A DNA stretch of 26,055 nucleotides from positions 1 to 26,055 of the forward strand of contig DWZY01000384.1 of the NCBI GenBank assembly GCA_019117325.1, given 5' to 3'. The first letter of the stretch is position 1. Each line of letters opens with the position of its first letter. Shown here piece by piece: positions 1-7,124 of this stretch. The position numbers and the translations under genes were made by a program. The notes beneath the pieces were generated by a model. That model was given only the letters and a program-made list of their open reading frames with translations. It made no database searches and had not been told where the DNA came from. Origin of the DNA: Candidatus Brevibacterium intestinigallinarum (GTDB lineage: Bacteria; Actinomycetota; Actinomycetes; Actinomycetales; Brevibacteriaceae).

Positions 1-143
1 AGGCTCTGGGCGGTCGTCTCCACCGCCGGGTCGAGGTCGGCCAGGAGCACGCGGGCCCCGCGGTCGACGAGTTCTGCGGCGAGGGCGGCGCCGATGCCGC
101 CTGCCGCTCCGGTCACCACTGCGGTCCGGCCGCTCACATCCAT
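1..143 (-). CDS. Short-chain dehydrogenase/reductase, N-terminal part (cut by window edge)
   Basis: Only the first 47 codons are inside the window. Translation from the ATG at 143 begins MDVSGRTAVVTGAAGGIGAA, the Rossmann-fold start of the classical SDR family with the TGxxxGIG cofactor loop at residues 11-18. The second beta strand ends in LLADLD; an acidic residue there usually goes with NAD(H) rather than NADP(H) preference, which is an inference from family knowledge. The start is well supported: GGAAGGAG lies a few bases upstream and a promoter precedes it. The gene is divergent from an acyl-CoA synthetase, so a role in fatty acid, alcohol or aromatic acid metabolism is plausible. The substrate cannot be told from the fragment and the catalytic Ser-Tyr-Lys region is outside the window. 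Confidence 0.85.
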   Translation of the reverse strand, partial: MDVSGRTAVVTGAAGGIGAALAAELVDRGARVLLADLDPAVETTAQS

Positions 144-172
144 TCGGATCTCCTTCCGCACCGCCCACGGCC

Positions 173-201
173 TTGTGAGCTGGCTTACCCCTATCTATAG
201 T
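173..201 (+). promoter_or_regulatory. Promoter of the acyl-CoA synthetase gene
   Basis: TTGTGA (173-178), a 17-bp spacer and TATAGT (196-201) form a near-consensus housekeeping sigma (sigma-70/SigA type) promoter. The predicted start of transcription is about 207-208, giving a leader of about 100 nt before the ATG at 307. AT-rich sequence like this is conspicuous in such a GC-rich window. It overlaps the promoter of the divergent gene. Confidence 0.6.
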
Positions 202-222
202 TGAGGATGACCTCGATTTCAA
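194..222 (-). promoter_or_regulatory. Promoter of the divergent short-chain dehydrogenase gene
   Basis: On the minus strand TTGAAA (222-217), a 17-bp spacer and TATAGA (199-194) closely match the housekeeping promoter consensus. The -10 box shares four bases (196-199) with the -10 box of the plus-strand promoter, so the two promoters probably cannot be occupied at once. A GAGG-ATGA-CCTC inverted repeat (203-214) lies inside the spacer and could be an operator, but this is only a possibility. Confidence 0.6.
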
Positions 223-306
223 GTGGTTTCCGATCGATCGTTCAATGCCGAACCGCGATCAGCCCGCCGCTGCGGGGTCTCAGCGCACACGATCCGAAGG
301 AGCATC

Positions 307-1851
307 ATGGCCCTGCCGTCCACCGTTCTCGATCTCCCCTCGATCCTCCTCCCGTGGGTCGCGTCGCGACCGGATGAGCCCGCGCTCCTCACTCCCCCGG
401 GCGAGTCGCGGAGGGTCATCACGTGGTCGCGGCTGCTGGGAGCGATCGCGGACGTGCGCGACCGGCTGCGCGCCGCCGGCCTGCAGCCGGGCGATCGCAT
501 CGCGCTCATCGCCCCCACGTGCCCGGAGTTCATGACGGAGTTCTTCGGAGCCCAGGCCGCCGGCCTCGTCGTCGTCGCGATCAACCCGCTGTCCACGACG
601 CGCGAGATCGACTACCTGCTCGAGGACTCCGGCGCACGGATGGTCATCGCACATCCGGCGCGTTCGGACGCAGGCGCCGCGTCCGCGGAGGCCGCCGGGG
701 TGCCCCTCCACCTCATCGAGGAACTGGCCGAGGACGGCCCGCAGGTCCGTCCGGTCGACGGTGAGGTCACGTTCGATGCGACGCCCCGGGACGGCGCGGA
801 CCTGGCCGTCCTCCTCTACACCTCGGGCACGACGGGCCGCCCCAAGGGTGCGATGCTCACGGTGTCGAACCTCCTGTCGACCGTCCAGATCGTGCGCGAG
901 ATGATCGACGTGCAGGACGGGGACCGGTGGGCGACGGGCCTGCCGCTCTTCCACGTCTTCGGCCTCGTGACGGTGACGCTCTCCGCGCTCACCGCGGGCG
1001 TGCCGGTCACGCTCTTCCCGCGCTGGGATCCCCGCGCGTTCCTCGACGCGCTGCGCGAGGATCGCATCTCGATCATCTCCGGCGTCCCCACGATGTGGAT
1101 GTCCGTGCTCGCCGAGGCTTCCGACGGCTCCGGTGCGGAGGCGCCGGCCCTGCGCGCGGTGAGCTCCGGGGGCGCTGCGATCTCCGGGCAGGTGCTGCGC
1201 ACCTTCGAGGAGCGCTTCGGAGCTCCCGTGGTCGAGGGCTACGGGCTCACAGAGACGAGCGCGGTCGGCACCTTCAACCCGATCGTCGGGGTGCGGAAGC
1301 AGGGCAGCGCGGGCTGTGCGACACCCCGCATGGAGGTGCGGATCATCGACCTGGACGGCCGGGAGGTGCCTGCGGGCGTCGACGGCGAGATCTGCCTGCG
1401 CGGCCCCGCGATCATGGCCGGCTACTGGAACCGGCCGGAGGCGACGGCCGAGGTGCTGGACGCCGAGGGCTGGTTCCGCACCGGGGACATCGGACGGCTC
1501 GACGAGGACGGGTATCTCTTCATCATCGACCGGATGAAGGACCTCATCCTGCACGGCGGGTACAACGTGTACCCGCGCGAGGTCGAGGAGGTGCTCTACG
1601 AGATCCCCGGCGTCCGCGAGGCGGCCGTCATCGGGACCCCAGATGAGAAGTACGGGCAGCAGGTCACGGCCGTCATCGCCCGCACCCCCGGCTCGGACCT
1701 GGATGCCGCAGAGGTCGAGCGCGTGACGCGGGAGAAGCTCGCGGCGTACAAGATCCCCCGGATCGTCGAGTTCGTCGACGAGCTGCCGAAGGGCCCCTCG
1801 GGGAAGATCCTCAAGCGCGCGATCGTGCTGCCGGGCACCGTCGGCGACTGA
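307..1851 (+). CDS. Acyl-CoA synthetase / AMP-forming ligase (long-chain fatty acid or 4-coumarate-CoA ligase type)
   Basis: A 514-aa member of the ANL superfamily, which activates a carboxylic acid with ATP to an acyl-adenylate and then forms the CoA thioester. All core motifs are present: the phosphate-binding loop YTSGTTGRPKG (171-181), GYGLTETSA (311-319), RTGD (391-394) with the ribose-binding Asp, the hinge region DRMKDLILHGGYN (408-420), and the C-terminal catalytic Lys in PKGPSGK (K500). The length is normal for the family. The ATG at 307 is chosen because GAAGGAG lies 4 bases upstream and the protein then starts like its relatives; an in-frame GTG at 223 would add 28 unlike residues and has no ribosome binding site. 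It is divergent from an SDR gene, a common pairing in lipid or aromatic acid catabolism. The acid used cannot be read from the sequence. Confidence 0.93.
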   Translation: MALPSTVLDLPSILLPWVASRPDEPALLTPPGESRRVITWSRLLGAIADVRDRLRAAGLQPGDRIALIAPTCPEFMTEFFGAQAAGLVVVAINPLSTTREIDYLLEDSGARMVIAHPARSDAGAASAEAAGVPLHLIEELAEDGPQVRPVDGEVTFDATPRDGADLAVLLYTSGTTGRPKGAMLTVSNLLSTVQIVREMIDVQDGDRWATGLPLFHVFGLVTVTLSALTAGVPVTLFPRWDPRAFLDALREDRISIISGVPTMWMSVLAEASDGSGAEAPALRAVSSGGAAISGQVLRTFEERFGAPVVEGYGLTETSAVGTFNPIVGVRKQGSAGCATPRMEVRIIDLDGREVPAGVDGEICLRGPAIMAGYWNRPEATAEVLDAEGWFRTGDIGRLDEDGYLFIIDRMKDLILHGGYNVYPREVEEVLYEIPGVREAAVIGTPDEKYGQQVTAVIARTPGSDLDAAEVERVTREKLAAYKIPRIVEFVDELPKGPSGKILKRAIVLPGTVGD

Positions 1852-1865
1852 CGCGACGACCGCGG

Positions 1866-1894
1866 CGTGTCGCGCTCACTCGAAGCGCGACACG
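1866..1894. terminator. Inverted repeat at the convergent gene junction, possible bidirectional terminator
   Basis: A perfect 11-bp inverted repeat (CGTGTCGCGCT, 1866-1876, and its complement at 1884-1894) with a 7-nt loop lies 14 bases past the stop of the acyl-CoA synthetase. It also covers the last codons and the TGA stop (1876-1878) of the yciO-family gene. There is no U-tract on either side, so it is not a classical intrinsic terminator. Actinobacteria often show such hairpins without U-tracts between convergent genes. Confidence 0.5.
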
Positions 1895-2499
1895 TCGCCC
1901 GCACCCGAGCGACGGACGATGGGCGCTCCCTCCGTGAAGTCGATGACGCTCGTGGGCACGGTCCCCGGCACGCCGGACTCGATGATGAGGTCGACCTCGT
2001 GACCGATCGCGTCCGCGACGTCCTCGGCATCGGTGAGCGGGTCCTCGTGTCCCGGCAGCAGCAGTGTCGAGGACAGGAGCGGGTCACCCACCTCCTCCAC
2101 GAGGGACAGTGACAGGGGATTCTCCGGGATCCGTGCGCCCACGGAATTCTTCTTGGGGTGCATCATCTTCTTCGGCACCTCCTTCGTCGCCTTCATGATG
2201 AAGGTGTACGGGCCCGGGATCAGCGACTTGATCGTCCGGAACGCGGAGTTGTCGAGGATCACGAACTGTCCCAGCTGCGCGAAGTCGTGGCACATGAGCG
2301 TGAAGTGGTGCTTCGCGTCCAGCTGCCGGATGCGCGTGATGCGCTCGATCCCCTCGCGGTTCTCCAGCGAGCAGCCCAGGGCGTAGCACGAGTCGGTCGG
2401 GTAGGCGATGAGCCCGCCGGTCCTGATCACCTCCGCCGCCTGACGGATCAGGCGCGGCTGCGGATCGACCGGATGGATCCTCAGAATCTTCGCTCTCAT
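1876..2499 (-). CDS. yciO: YciO family protein (YrdC/Sua5-like, threonylcarbamoyl-AMP synthase superfamily)
   Basis: A 207-aa protein of the YrdC/Sua5/YciO fold. It reads closest to the YciO branch: the N-terminus ILRIHPVDPQ, the stretch TGGLIAYPTDSCYALGC, RIRQLDAKHHFTLMCHD, and the middle part PGPYTFIMKATKEVP are as I remember for YciO proteins. TsaC/Sua5 relatives make threonylcarbamoyl-AMP from threonine, bicarbonate and ATP for the t6A37 base of tRNA. YciO proteins share the fold but their cellular role is less clear, so a direct t6A assignment would be too strong. The gene is last in the minus-strand run, 42 nt after the AI-2E-type gene, and may also have its own promoter. GGATGGGG upstream is only a weak ribosome binding site. 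Confidence 0.85.
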   Translation of the reverse strand: MRAKILRIHPVDPQPRLIRQAAEVIRTGGLIAYPTDSCYALGCSLENREGIERITRIRQLDAKHHFTLMCHDFAQLGQFVILDNSAFRTIKSLIPGPYTFIMKATKEVPKKMMHPKKNSVGARIPENPLSLSLVEEVGDPLLSSTLLLPGHEDPLTDAEDVADAIGHEVDLIIESGVPGTVPTSVIDFTEGAPIVRRSGAGDVSRFE

Positions 2500-2505
2500 G
2501 ACCCC

Positions 2506-2511
2506 ATCCTA
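2506..2511 (-). promoter_or_regulatory. Possible -10 box for leaderless transcription of the yciO-family gene
   Basis: TAGGAT on the minus strand fits the actinobacterial TANNNT -10 consensus and ends 6 nt before the ATG at 2499. Transcription would then start at or next to the A of the start codon, giving a leaderless mRNA, which is common in actinobacteria. No recognisable -35 box is present; two direct repeats lie there instead. Confidence 0.4.
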
Positions 2512-2513
2512 GT

Positions 2514-2544
2514 GGGTGGCGTCACATCGCCGCGGGTGGCGTCA
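2514..2544. repeat. Pair of 11-bp direct repeats 20 bp apart
   Basis: GGGTGGCGTCA occurs exactly at 2514-2524 and again at 2534-2544, a 20-bp phase (about two helical turns). The first copy abuts the candidate -10 box of the yciO-family gene and the second covers the stop codon of the upstream AI-2E-type gene. It could be a regulator binding site or a chance duplication. Confidence 0.5.
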
Positions 2545-3726
2545 TCCCTCCAGAGGGACGACGACCTCCCGGTTCCGGCGCCCACCGCCGGGTGAGCGCC
2601 CGATGGGCAGCCCCGCCCCGGTCCGCAGGTCGGAGGCGATGAGGTTGTTGACCCAGCGCGCCCGCGGGTCCGCATCGACGAGGAACGCCTTGAGCAGGAG
2701 CGTCGCCGGCAGTGCGAGCAGCGCACCCAGTGCGCCCAGGACCCAGTACCAGAACAGCAGCGAGAGGAAGCTGATGAACGGTGTCACGCCCACGGACTCG
2801 CCGGTGAACTTGGGCTGGATGATCGACTGGATGACGAAGTTGAGGACCGAATAGGCGATGACCACCCAGAGCGCGGCCACCCATCCCTGGTCCACGAGCG
2901 CCAGGAGTGCCGGCGGGACGAGCCCGATGACGAAGCCGATGTTGGGGATGTAGTTCGTGAGGAACGCGAGCACGCCCCACACGAGGGCCAGCGGGACTCC
3001 GATGATCTCCAGTGCGATGACGTCGAGGACCGCGACGATGAGGCCGAAGATCGTCGCGACGATCCAGTAGCGCCGCACGCCCTGAGCGAACGAGGTGAGC
3101 GCCTGCGCGAACCGCGGCCGCACCGCAGCGGTGGCCCGCAGGCGGTGATCGATCGACATCGAGTCCATCGCGACGAAGAACACGGCCATGACGACCGAGG
3201 TGAGCACACCGACGACGGCGCTCACATTGCTGAAGACCGCACCGGCGGCACTGGCGATCGAGTTCGCGTCCAGAGCGGCCAGCTGGTCCTCGAGGAACGT
3301 GGGCGAGAGGCCCATCGTCGCGAGCCACGCCGCAGCGCCCTGCACGATCTCCAGCATCTTCTCCGTGTACGACGGCAGCAGGATGACGAGCCGTGCGATC
3401 GACCACCCGGTCAGCGCGAAGAACGCGATGAGCAGGGCGAGGACGACGAGGACCGTCACCATCGCGGACACGAACCGGGGCACGCGCATGCGGATGAGGT
3501 GCACCTGCAGCGGGTGGACGATGATGACGAGGTTGAGGGCGAGGAAGACGGGCGCCACGATCGACTGCAGCTCGCGCAGCACGACGATCGTGACGACGAG
3601 GGCCGCCACCCCGACCGTGACGAGCACGTACCGGGGCAGCATCCCCCGGGAGGCCGCCTCCGGGGCCCGATCCGGACCGGACGCGTCCTGCCCGGCGGAC
3701 ACGCTCCCCGTCACGGCTCCGCTCAC
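2542..3726 (-). CDS. AI-2E/PerM family membrane protein
   Basis: A 394-aa polytopic membrane protein of the AI-2E family transporter (PerM, UPF0118) group. Hydrophobic segments begin near residue 34 (VLVTVGVAALVVTIVVL) and continue as an N-terminal pair, a long periplasmic-type middle segment rich in soluble residues (about 115-160), and a C-terminal cluster with the family-typical NYIPNIGFVIGLVPPALLAL and the FIQSIIQPKF-like stretch NFVIQSIIQPKFTG. Family members have been linked to autoinducer-2 export, Na+/H+ antiport or other efflux; none can be chosen here. The start is a GTG 7 nt after the Der stop with no clear ribosome binding site, so translation is probably coupled to der. A later in-frame ATG at 3642 would remove a 28-residue polar N-terminus and is a possible alternative. 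Confidence 0.85.
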   Translation of the reverse strand: MSGAVTGSVSAGQDASGPDRAPEAASRGMLPRYVLVTVGVAALVVTIVVLRELQSIVAPVFLALNLVIIVHPLQVHLIRMRVPRFVSAMVTVLVVLALLIAFFALTGWSIARLVILLPSYTEKMLEIVQGAAAWLATMGLSPTFLEDQLAALDANSIASAAGAVFSNVSAVVGVLTSVVMAVFFVAMDSMSIDHRLRATAAVRPRFAQALTSFAQGVRRYWIVATIFGLIVAVLDVIALEIIGVPLALVWGVLAFLTNYIPNIGFVIGLVPPALLALVDQGWVAALWVVIAYSVLNFVIQSIIQPKFTGESVGVTPFISFLSLLFWYWVLGALGALLALPATLLLKAFLVDADPRARWVNNLIASDLRTGAGLPIGRSPGGGRRNREVVVPLEG

Positions 3727-3733
3727 CGGTGGA

Positions 3734-5275
3734 TCACCGCCGCTTCCGCTTCTCGCGGATCCGCATGCCCAGCTGGATGGGCGTGCCGGTGAAGTCGAAC
3801 GTCTCGCGCAGCCGGCGCAGGATGAAGCGGCGGTAGCCGGGATCCAGGAAGCCGGTCGTGAACAGGACGATGTGCGGCGGCCGGTGCGAGACCTGCGTGC
3901 CGAACAGGATCCGCGGCTGCTTGCCCCCGCGCACGGGGTGCGGGTTGGATGCGACCAGTTCGCCCAGGAAGGCGTTGAGGCGGCTCGTGGGGATGCGGCG
4001 GTCCCATCCCTCGAGCGCGCGCTCCAGGGCCGGCACCAGCTTCTCAGCGTGCCGGCCGGTCTTCGCGGAGATGTTCACCCGCGGCGCCCAGGACACGTGC
4101 GCCAGGTCCTTCTCGATCTCGCGCTCCAGCCAGTGGCGGCGCTCCTCGTCGAGGAGGTCCCACTTGTTGAACGCGAGCACCAGGGCGCGTCCGGCCTCCG
4201 TCGCGCTGCGGATGATGCGGATGTCCTGCTCGCTCAGCGGTTCGCTGGCCTCGAGCAGCACGAGGGCGACTTCGGCCCGCTCCAGGGCGGTCTGCGTCCG
4301 CAGCGAGGCGTAGTACTCCGCGCCGCTGGCCTGCCGGGCCCGCTTCTTGATGCCGGCGGTGTCGACGAAGCGCCACTGCCGCCCGCCCAGCTCGACGAGC
4401 TGATCGACGGGATCGCGGGTCGTGCCCGCGACGTTGTCGACGATGACCCGGTCCTCCCGGGCCAGGTGGTTGAGCAGCGAGGACTTCCCCACGTTGGGAC
4501 GACCCACCAGTGCGATGCGGCGCGGGCCGCCGGGCTCCTCCGCCGCATCGACCTCCGAGTGCTCCGGCAGCACCTCGACGATGACGTCCAGCAGGTCTGC
4601 CACACCGCGGCCGTGCATCGCGGACACGGTGTGCGGCTCCCCCAGGCCCAGTGCCCAGAGCTCCGCCGCCTGGATCTCTCCCCGCTCGTCATCGACCTTG
4701 TTCGCCGCGAGGATGACGGGCTTGCCCGCCCGTCGCAGCATCCGCACGACGTGCTCGTCCGTCGAGGTCACGCCGGTCGTCACGTCGACGACCAGCAGCA
4801 CCGCGTCCGCCTGGTCGACGGCGATCTCCGCCTGCCCCGCGATCGCCGAGGACATCCCGCGCGCGTCGATGTCCCAGCCGCCCGTGTCGACGAGCGTGAT
4901 CGGCTGTCCGCCCCACTCCGCGGAGTAGCGGACGCGATCGCGGGTGACGCCGGGCACGTCCTCGACGACGGCCTCGCGCCGGCCCAGGATGCGGTTGACG
5001 AGCGTCGACTTGCCCACGTTGGGGCGCCCCACGACGGCCAGCACGGGTGCCGGCTGCACGAGAGCTGGAGCCGCGTCGTCCTCCTCGAACGCCTCGAGGA
5101 GGGCGCGGTCCTCGTCCTCCAGCTCGTAGGCCTCGAGTCCGCTCCGCAGGGACTGCGCCCGCTGGAGCGCCTCCTCCTCGTCGATCTCCGCGAACCGGTC
5201 CAGGAAGTCATCGTCCGGATCAGGGGTGAAGTCCGCGTCCGTCTCCGGGATCGGGGCGTCGTGATCGTTCGTCAT
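3734..5275 (-). CDS. der: Ribosome biogenesis GTPase Der (EngA)
   Basis: A 513-aa tandem GTPase needed for 50S subunit maturation. The two G domains each carry a P-loop GRPNVGKS (83-90 and 258-265), DTGG (130-133) or DTAG (305-308), and NKVD (192-195) or NKWD (370-373). A KH-like domain follows to the end (GTQVSHRPPHIVLF, basic C-terminus REKRKRR). Residues 1-75 are an acidic extension before the first G domain, as in other actinobacterial Der proteins. The ATG at 5275 overlaps the cmk stop by 4 nt (ATGA), and GGAAGG lies upstream. The cmk-der pair is a conserved actinobacterial arrangement. It probably acts in the cytoplasm on the pre-50S particle. Confidence 0.97.
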   Translation of the reverse strand: MTNDHDAPIPETDADFTPDPDDDFLDRFAEIDEEEALQRAQSLRSGLEAYELEDEDRALLEAFEEDDAAPALVQPAPVLAVVGRPNVGKSTLVNRILGRREAVVEDVPGVTRDRVRYSAEWGGQPITLVDTGGWDIDARGMSSAIAGQAEIAVDQADAVLLVVDVTTGVTSTDEHVVRMLRRAGKPVILAANKVDDERGEIQAAELWALGLGEPHTVSAMHGRGVADLLDVIVEVLPEHSEVDAAEEPGGPRRIALVGRPNVGKSSLLNHLAREDRVIVDNVAGTTRDPVDQLVELGGRQWRFVDTAGIKKRARQASGAEYYASLRTQTALERAEVALVLLEASEPLSEQDIRIIRSATEAGRALVLAFNKWDLLDEERRHWLEREIEKDLAHVSWAPRVNISAKTGRHAEKLVPALERALEGWDRRIPTSRLNAFLGELVASNPHPVRGGKQPRILFGTQVSHRPPHIVLFTTGFLDPGYRRFILRRLRETFDFTGTPIQLGMRIREKRKRR

Positions 5276-5934
5276 GAGGATGTGCCTTCCAGGAGCGCGA
5301 GCACGGCCTCGACGGCCTCATCGAAGCTCACGTCCGTCGTGTCGAGGGTGTGGACGCCGTCCGCAGCGGTGAGGAAGCTCGTGGTCTCCGAGTCCCGACG
5401 GTCGCGGTCAGCGACGAGTCCGCGCGTCGCGGCGACCGCGGCCTCGTCGGCGGTGCCGTGCAGCTCTGCGGACCGGCGGGCGATGCGCACGGACTCGTCG
5501 GCGGTCATGAGGATGCGCACGTCCGCATCCGGGGCGACGACGGTCGTGATGTCACGCCCTTCGACGACGATGCCGGGCGTCGCGTTCGCGATGATCTCGC
5601 GCTGCTGCTCGATGAGCTCCTGGCGGGCGTCCTGCACGCCGGAGACGGTCTGGACGTTCTGGGACACCTGCGCCTCGCGGATGTCCTCCGTCACGTCGAT
5701 CCCGTCGATCTCCACGGAGAAGTCGTCCGGATCCGTCGAGATCTCGAGCTCCGCTCCGCGGACCAGCTCGACGACGTCGCCGGGATCGGTCACTCCGCGG
5801 TTGAGGCACAGCCAGGCCGTCGCGCGGTACATCGCGCCGGTGTCCAGATAGCCGTATCCCAGTCGCCGAGCCACTTCCTTCGACGTGCTGGACTTGCCGA
5901 CCCCGCTGGGACCGTCGATCGCGATGACTGCCAT
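5272..5934 (-). CDS. cmk: Cytidylate kinase
   Basis: A 220-aa (d)CMP kinase that phosphorylates CMP and dCMP with ATP. It starts MAVIAIDGPSGVGKSS with the P-loop at residues 8-15, followed by YGYLDTGAMYRATA, the typical nucleoside-binding start, and EGRDITTVVAPDADV, the conserved GRD region. Length matches the stand-alone enzyme. The ATG at 5934 is chosen because the family begins exactly there and GAGAGGG lies about 8 nt upstream; the frame stays open further upstream only as an antisense artefact of tyrA. The 4-nt overlap with der implies coupled translation. With pyrG further upstream in the same run, two steps of CTP and dCTP supply are near each other. Confidence 0.96.
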   Translation of the reverse strand: MAVIAIDGPSGVGKSSTSKEVARRLGYGYLDTGAMYRATAWLCLNRGVTDPGDVVELVRGAELEISTDPDDFSVEIDGIDVTEDIREAQVSQNVQTVSGVQDARQELIEQQREIIANATPGIVVEGRDITTVVAPDADVRILMTADESVRIARRSAELHGTADEAAVAATRGLVADRDRRDSETTSFLTAADGVHTLDTTDVSFDEAVEAVLALLEGTSS

Positions 5935-5975
5935 GGTCTGCGCCCTCTCGTGCTGCTGCGTGTTCAACCGGTCCA

Positions 5976-5981
5976 ACCCTA
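5976..5981 (-). promoter_or_regulatory. Possible internal -10 box ahead of cmk
   Basis: TAGGGT (minus strand), overlapping the TAG stop of tyrA, fits TANNNT and lies about 40 nt before the cmk start in a 44-nt spacer. No -35 box is visible. It could give cmk-der-AI-2E expression independent of the upstream run; weak evidence. Confidence 0.25.
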
Positions 5982-7124
5982 TCCGTCCGCCGGTGGCCCG
6001 GCGTGCGGCGCGGCGGGAGCAGGAGCCTCCTGCTCGGCGTGGTCCGGCAGCCGCCAGCCGCGCTCGCTCAGTCCGGTGACGAGGTCCTGGACGCGATCCG
6101 GCAGGACCATGATGTCGAGACTGCCCAGACGGTGCCCCGTTGCGTGGTCGATCCGGACGTCCTCGATGTTGATCCCCAGCTGGTGGACATCGGTGAAGAC
6201 CCGCGCCAGACCGCCGGGCTCGTCTCCGACGACGACGGTCACGGTGCCGTAGACGGTGGGAGCCTGACCGTGCTTGCCGGGCACCCGCTGGTGCCCCTCG
6301 TTGCCCGCCGCGATCGTCTGTGCGAGGGTCGCGTACCCGCCCGCGTCCAGCGACAGCGCGTCGATGACCGCGTCGAGGTCCGCGCGCACGTGCTGGAGCA
6401 CGTCGCGGACCTCGTGCGCGTTGCCGGCCAGGATCTGCGTCCACAGGCCCGGGTCCGAGGCCGCGATCCGGATGACGTCCCGCAGCCCCTGCCCGGCCAG
6501 GGCGATCCCGTCGACCGGCATCTCGATGAGCTGGGCCGCCATGAGGGAGGCCACCACCTGCGGTGCGTGCGAGACCCGGGCGACGGAGGAGTCGTGGAAC
6601 TCCGGCTCGAGGTGCAGGACCGTGGCGCCCGCGGCCTCGGCGACGGCGACCACCTGAGCCAGCCGCTCCGGCGGCGTGTCGTCGTCCGAGCAGATGACCC
6701 ACGGACGGGCCTCGAAGAGGTCGACCCGGGCGGACACCGCCCCGGACCGCTCGCGGCCGGCCATGGGATGGGAGCCGATGTAGCGGTCGAGCTCGTGGCG
6801 CTCGGTCGCCGCGCGCACGCGCTCGAGGATGACGCCCTTGACGCTCGCGACGTCCGTGACGGTCGCCTCCGGCAGGGCCCGCAGCTGGGCCACGATGACG
6901 TCCGCGGCCACGTCCGGGGGTGCGGCGACGATGACGAGCTCCGTGTCCGGGTGCGCGGCGGACAGAGTGCCCGCCCCCATGTCCGCGGCCAGGCGACCCG
7001 CGGTGGGCGAGGTGTCCTCGAGCGTCACCGCGCAGCCGGCGCGCGTGAGGGCGAGGCCCGCGGAGGTCCCCAGGAGTCCCGCTCCGACGACGTGCACGCG
7101 GTGCGGGAGGTCACTCCTGCTCAC
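5979..7124 (-). CDS. tyrA: Prephenate dehydrogenase with C-terminal ACT domain
   Basis: A 381-aa enzyme for the oxidative decarboxylation of prephenate to 4-hydroxyphenylpyruvate in tyrosine synthesis. The NAD-binding fold opens with VHVVGAGLLGTSAGLAL (residues 10-26, GxGLxG). The active-site stretch GSHPMAGRERSG and the SHAPQVVASLMA helix of the TyrA family follow. The last 100 or so residues hold an ACT-type regulatory domain (VTVVVGDEPGGLARVFTDVH), which in relatives binds tyrosine for feedback inhibition. The start is a GTG that overlaps the rluB stop by 4 nt (GTGA), so translation is likely coupled; the GAAGG upstream is weak. The very C-terminus (APAPAAPHAGPPADG) is a short Pro/Ala tail. 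Confidence 0.93.
   Translation of the reverse strand: MSRSDLPHRVHVVGAGLLGTSAGLALTRAGCAVTLEDTSPTAGRLAADMGAGTLSAAHPDTELVIVAAPPDVAADVIVAQLRALPEATVTDVASVKGVILERVRAATERHELDRYIGSHPMAGRERSGAVSARVDLFEARPWVICSDDDTPPERLAQVVAVAEAAGATVLHLEPEFHDSSVARVSHAPQVVASLMAAQLIEMPVDGIALAGQGLRDVIRIAASDPGLWTQILAGNAHEVRDVLQHVRADLDAVIDALSLDAGGYATLAQTIAAGNEGHQRVPGKHGQAPTVYGTVTVVVGDEPGGLARVFTDVHQLGINIEDVRIDHATGHRLGSLDIMVLPDRVQDLVTGLSERGWRLPDHAEQEAPAPAAPHAGPPADG

Noticed and set aside
223..306. 28-residue N-terminal extension of the acyl-CoA synthetase from a GTG at 223
   Set aside because: No ribosome binding site, residues unlike the family, and the ATG at 307 has GAAGGAG directly upstream.
3188..5851. Open frame of 887 codons on the plus strand
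   Set aside because: Antisense shadow across the AI-2E-type gene, der and cmk, all of which are clear by motifs.
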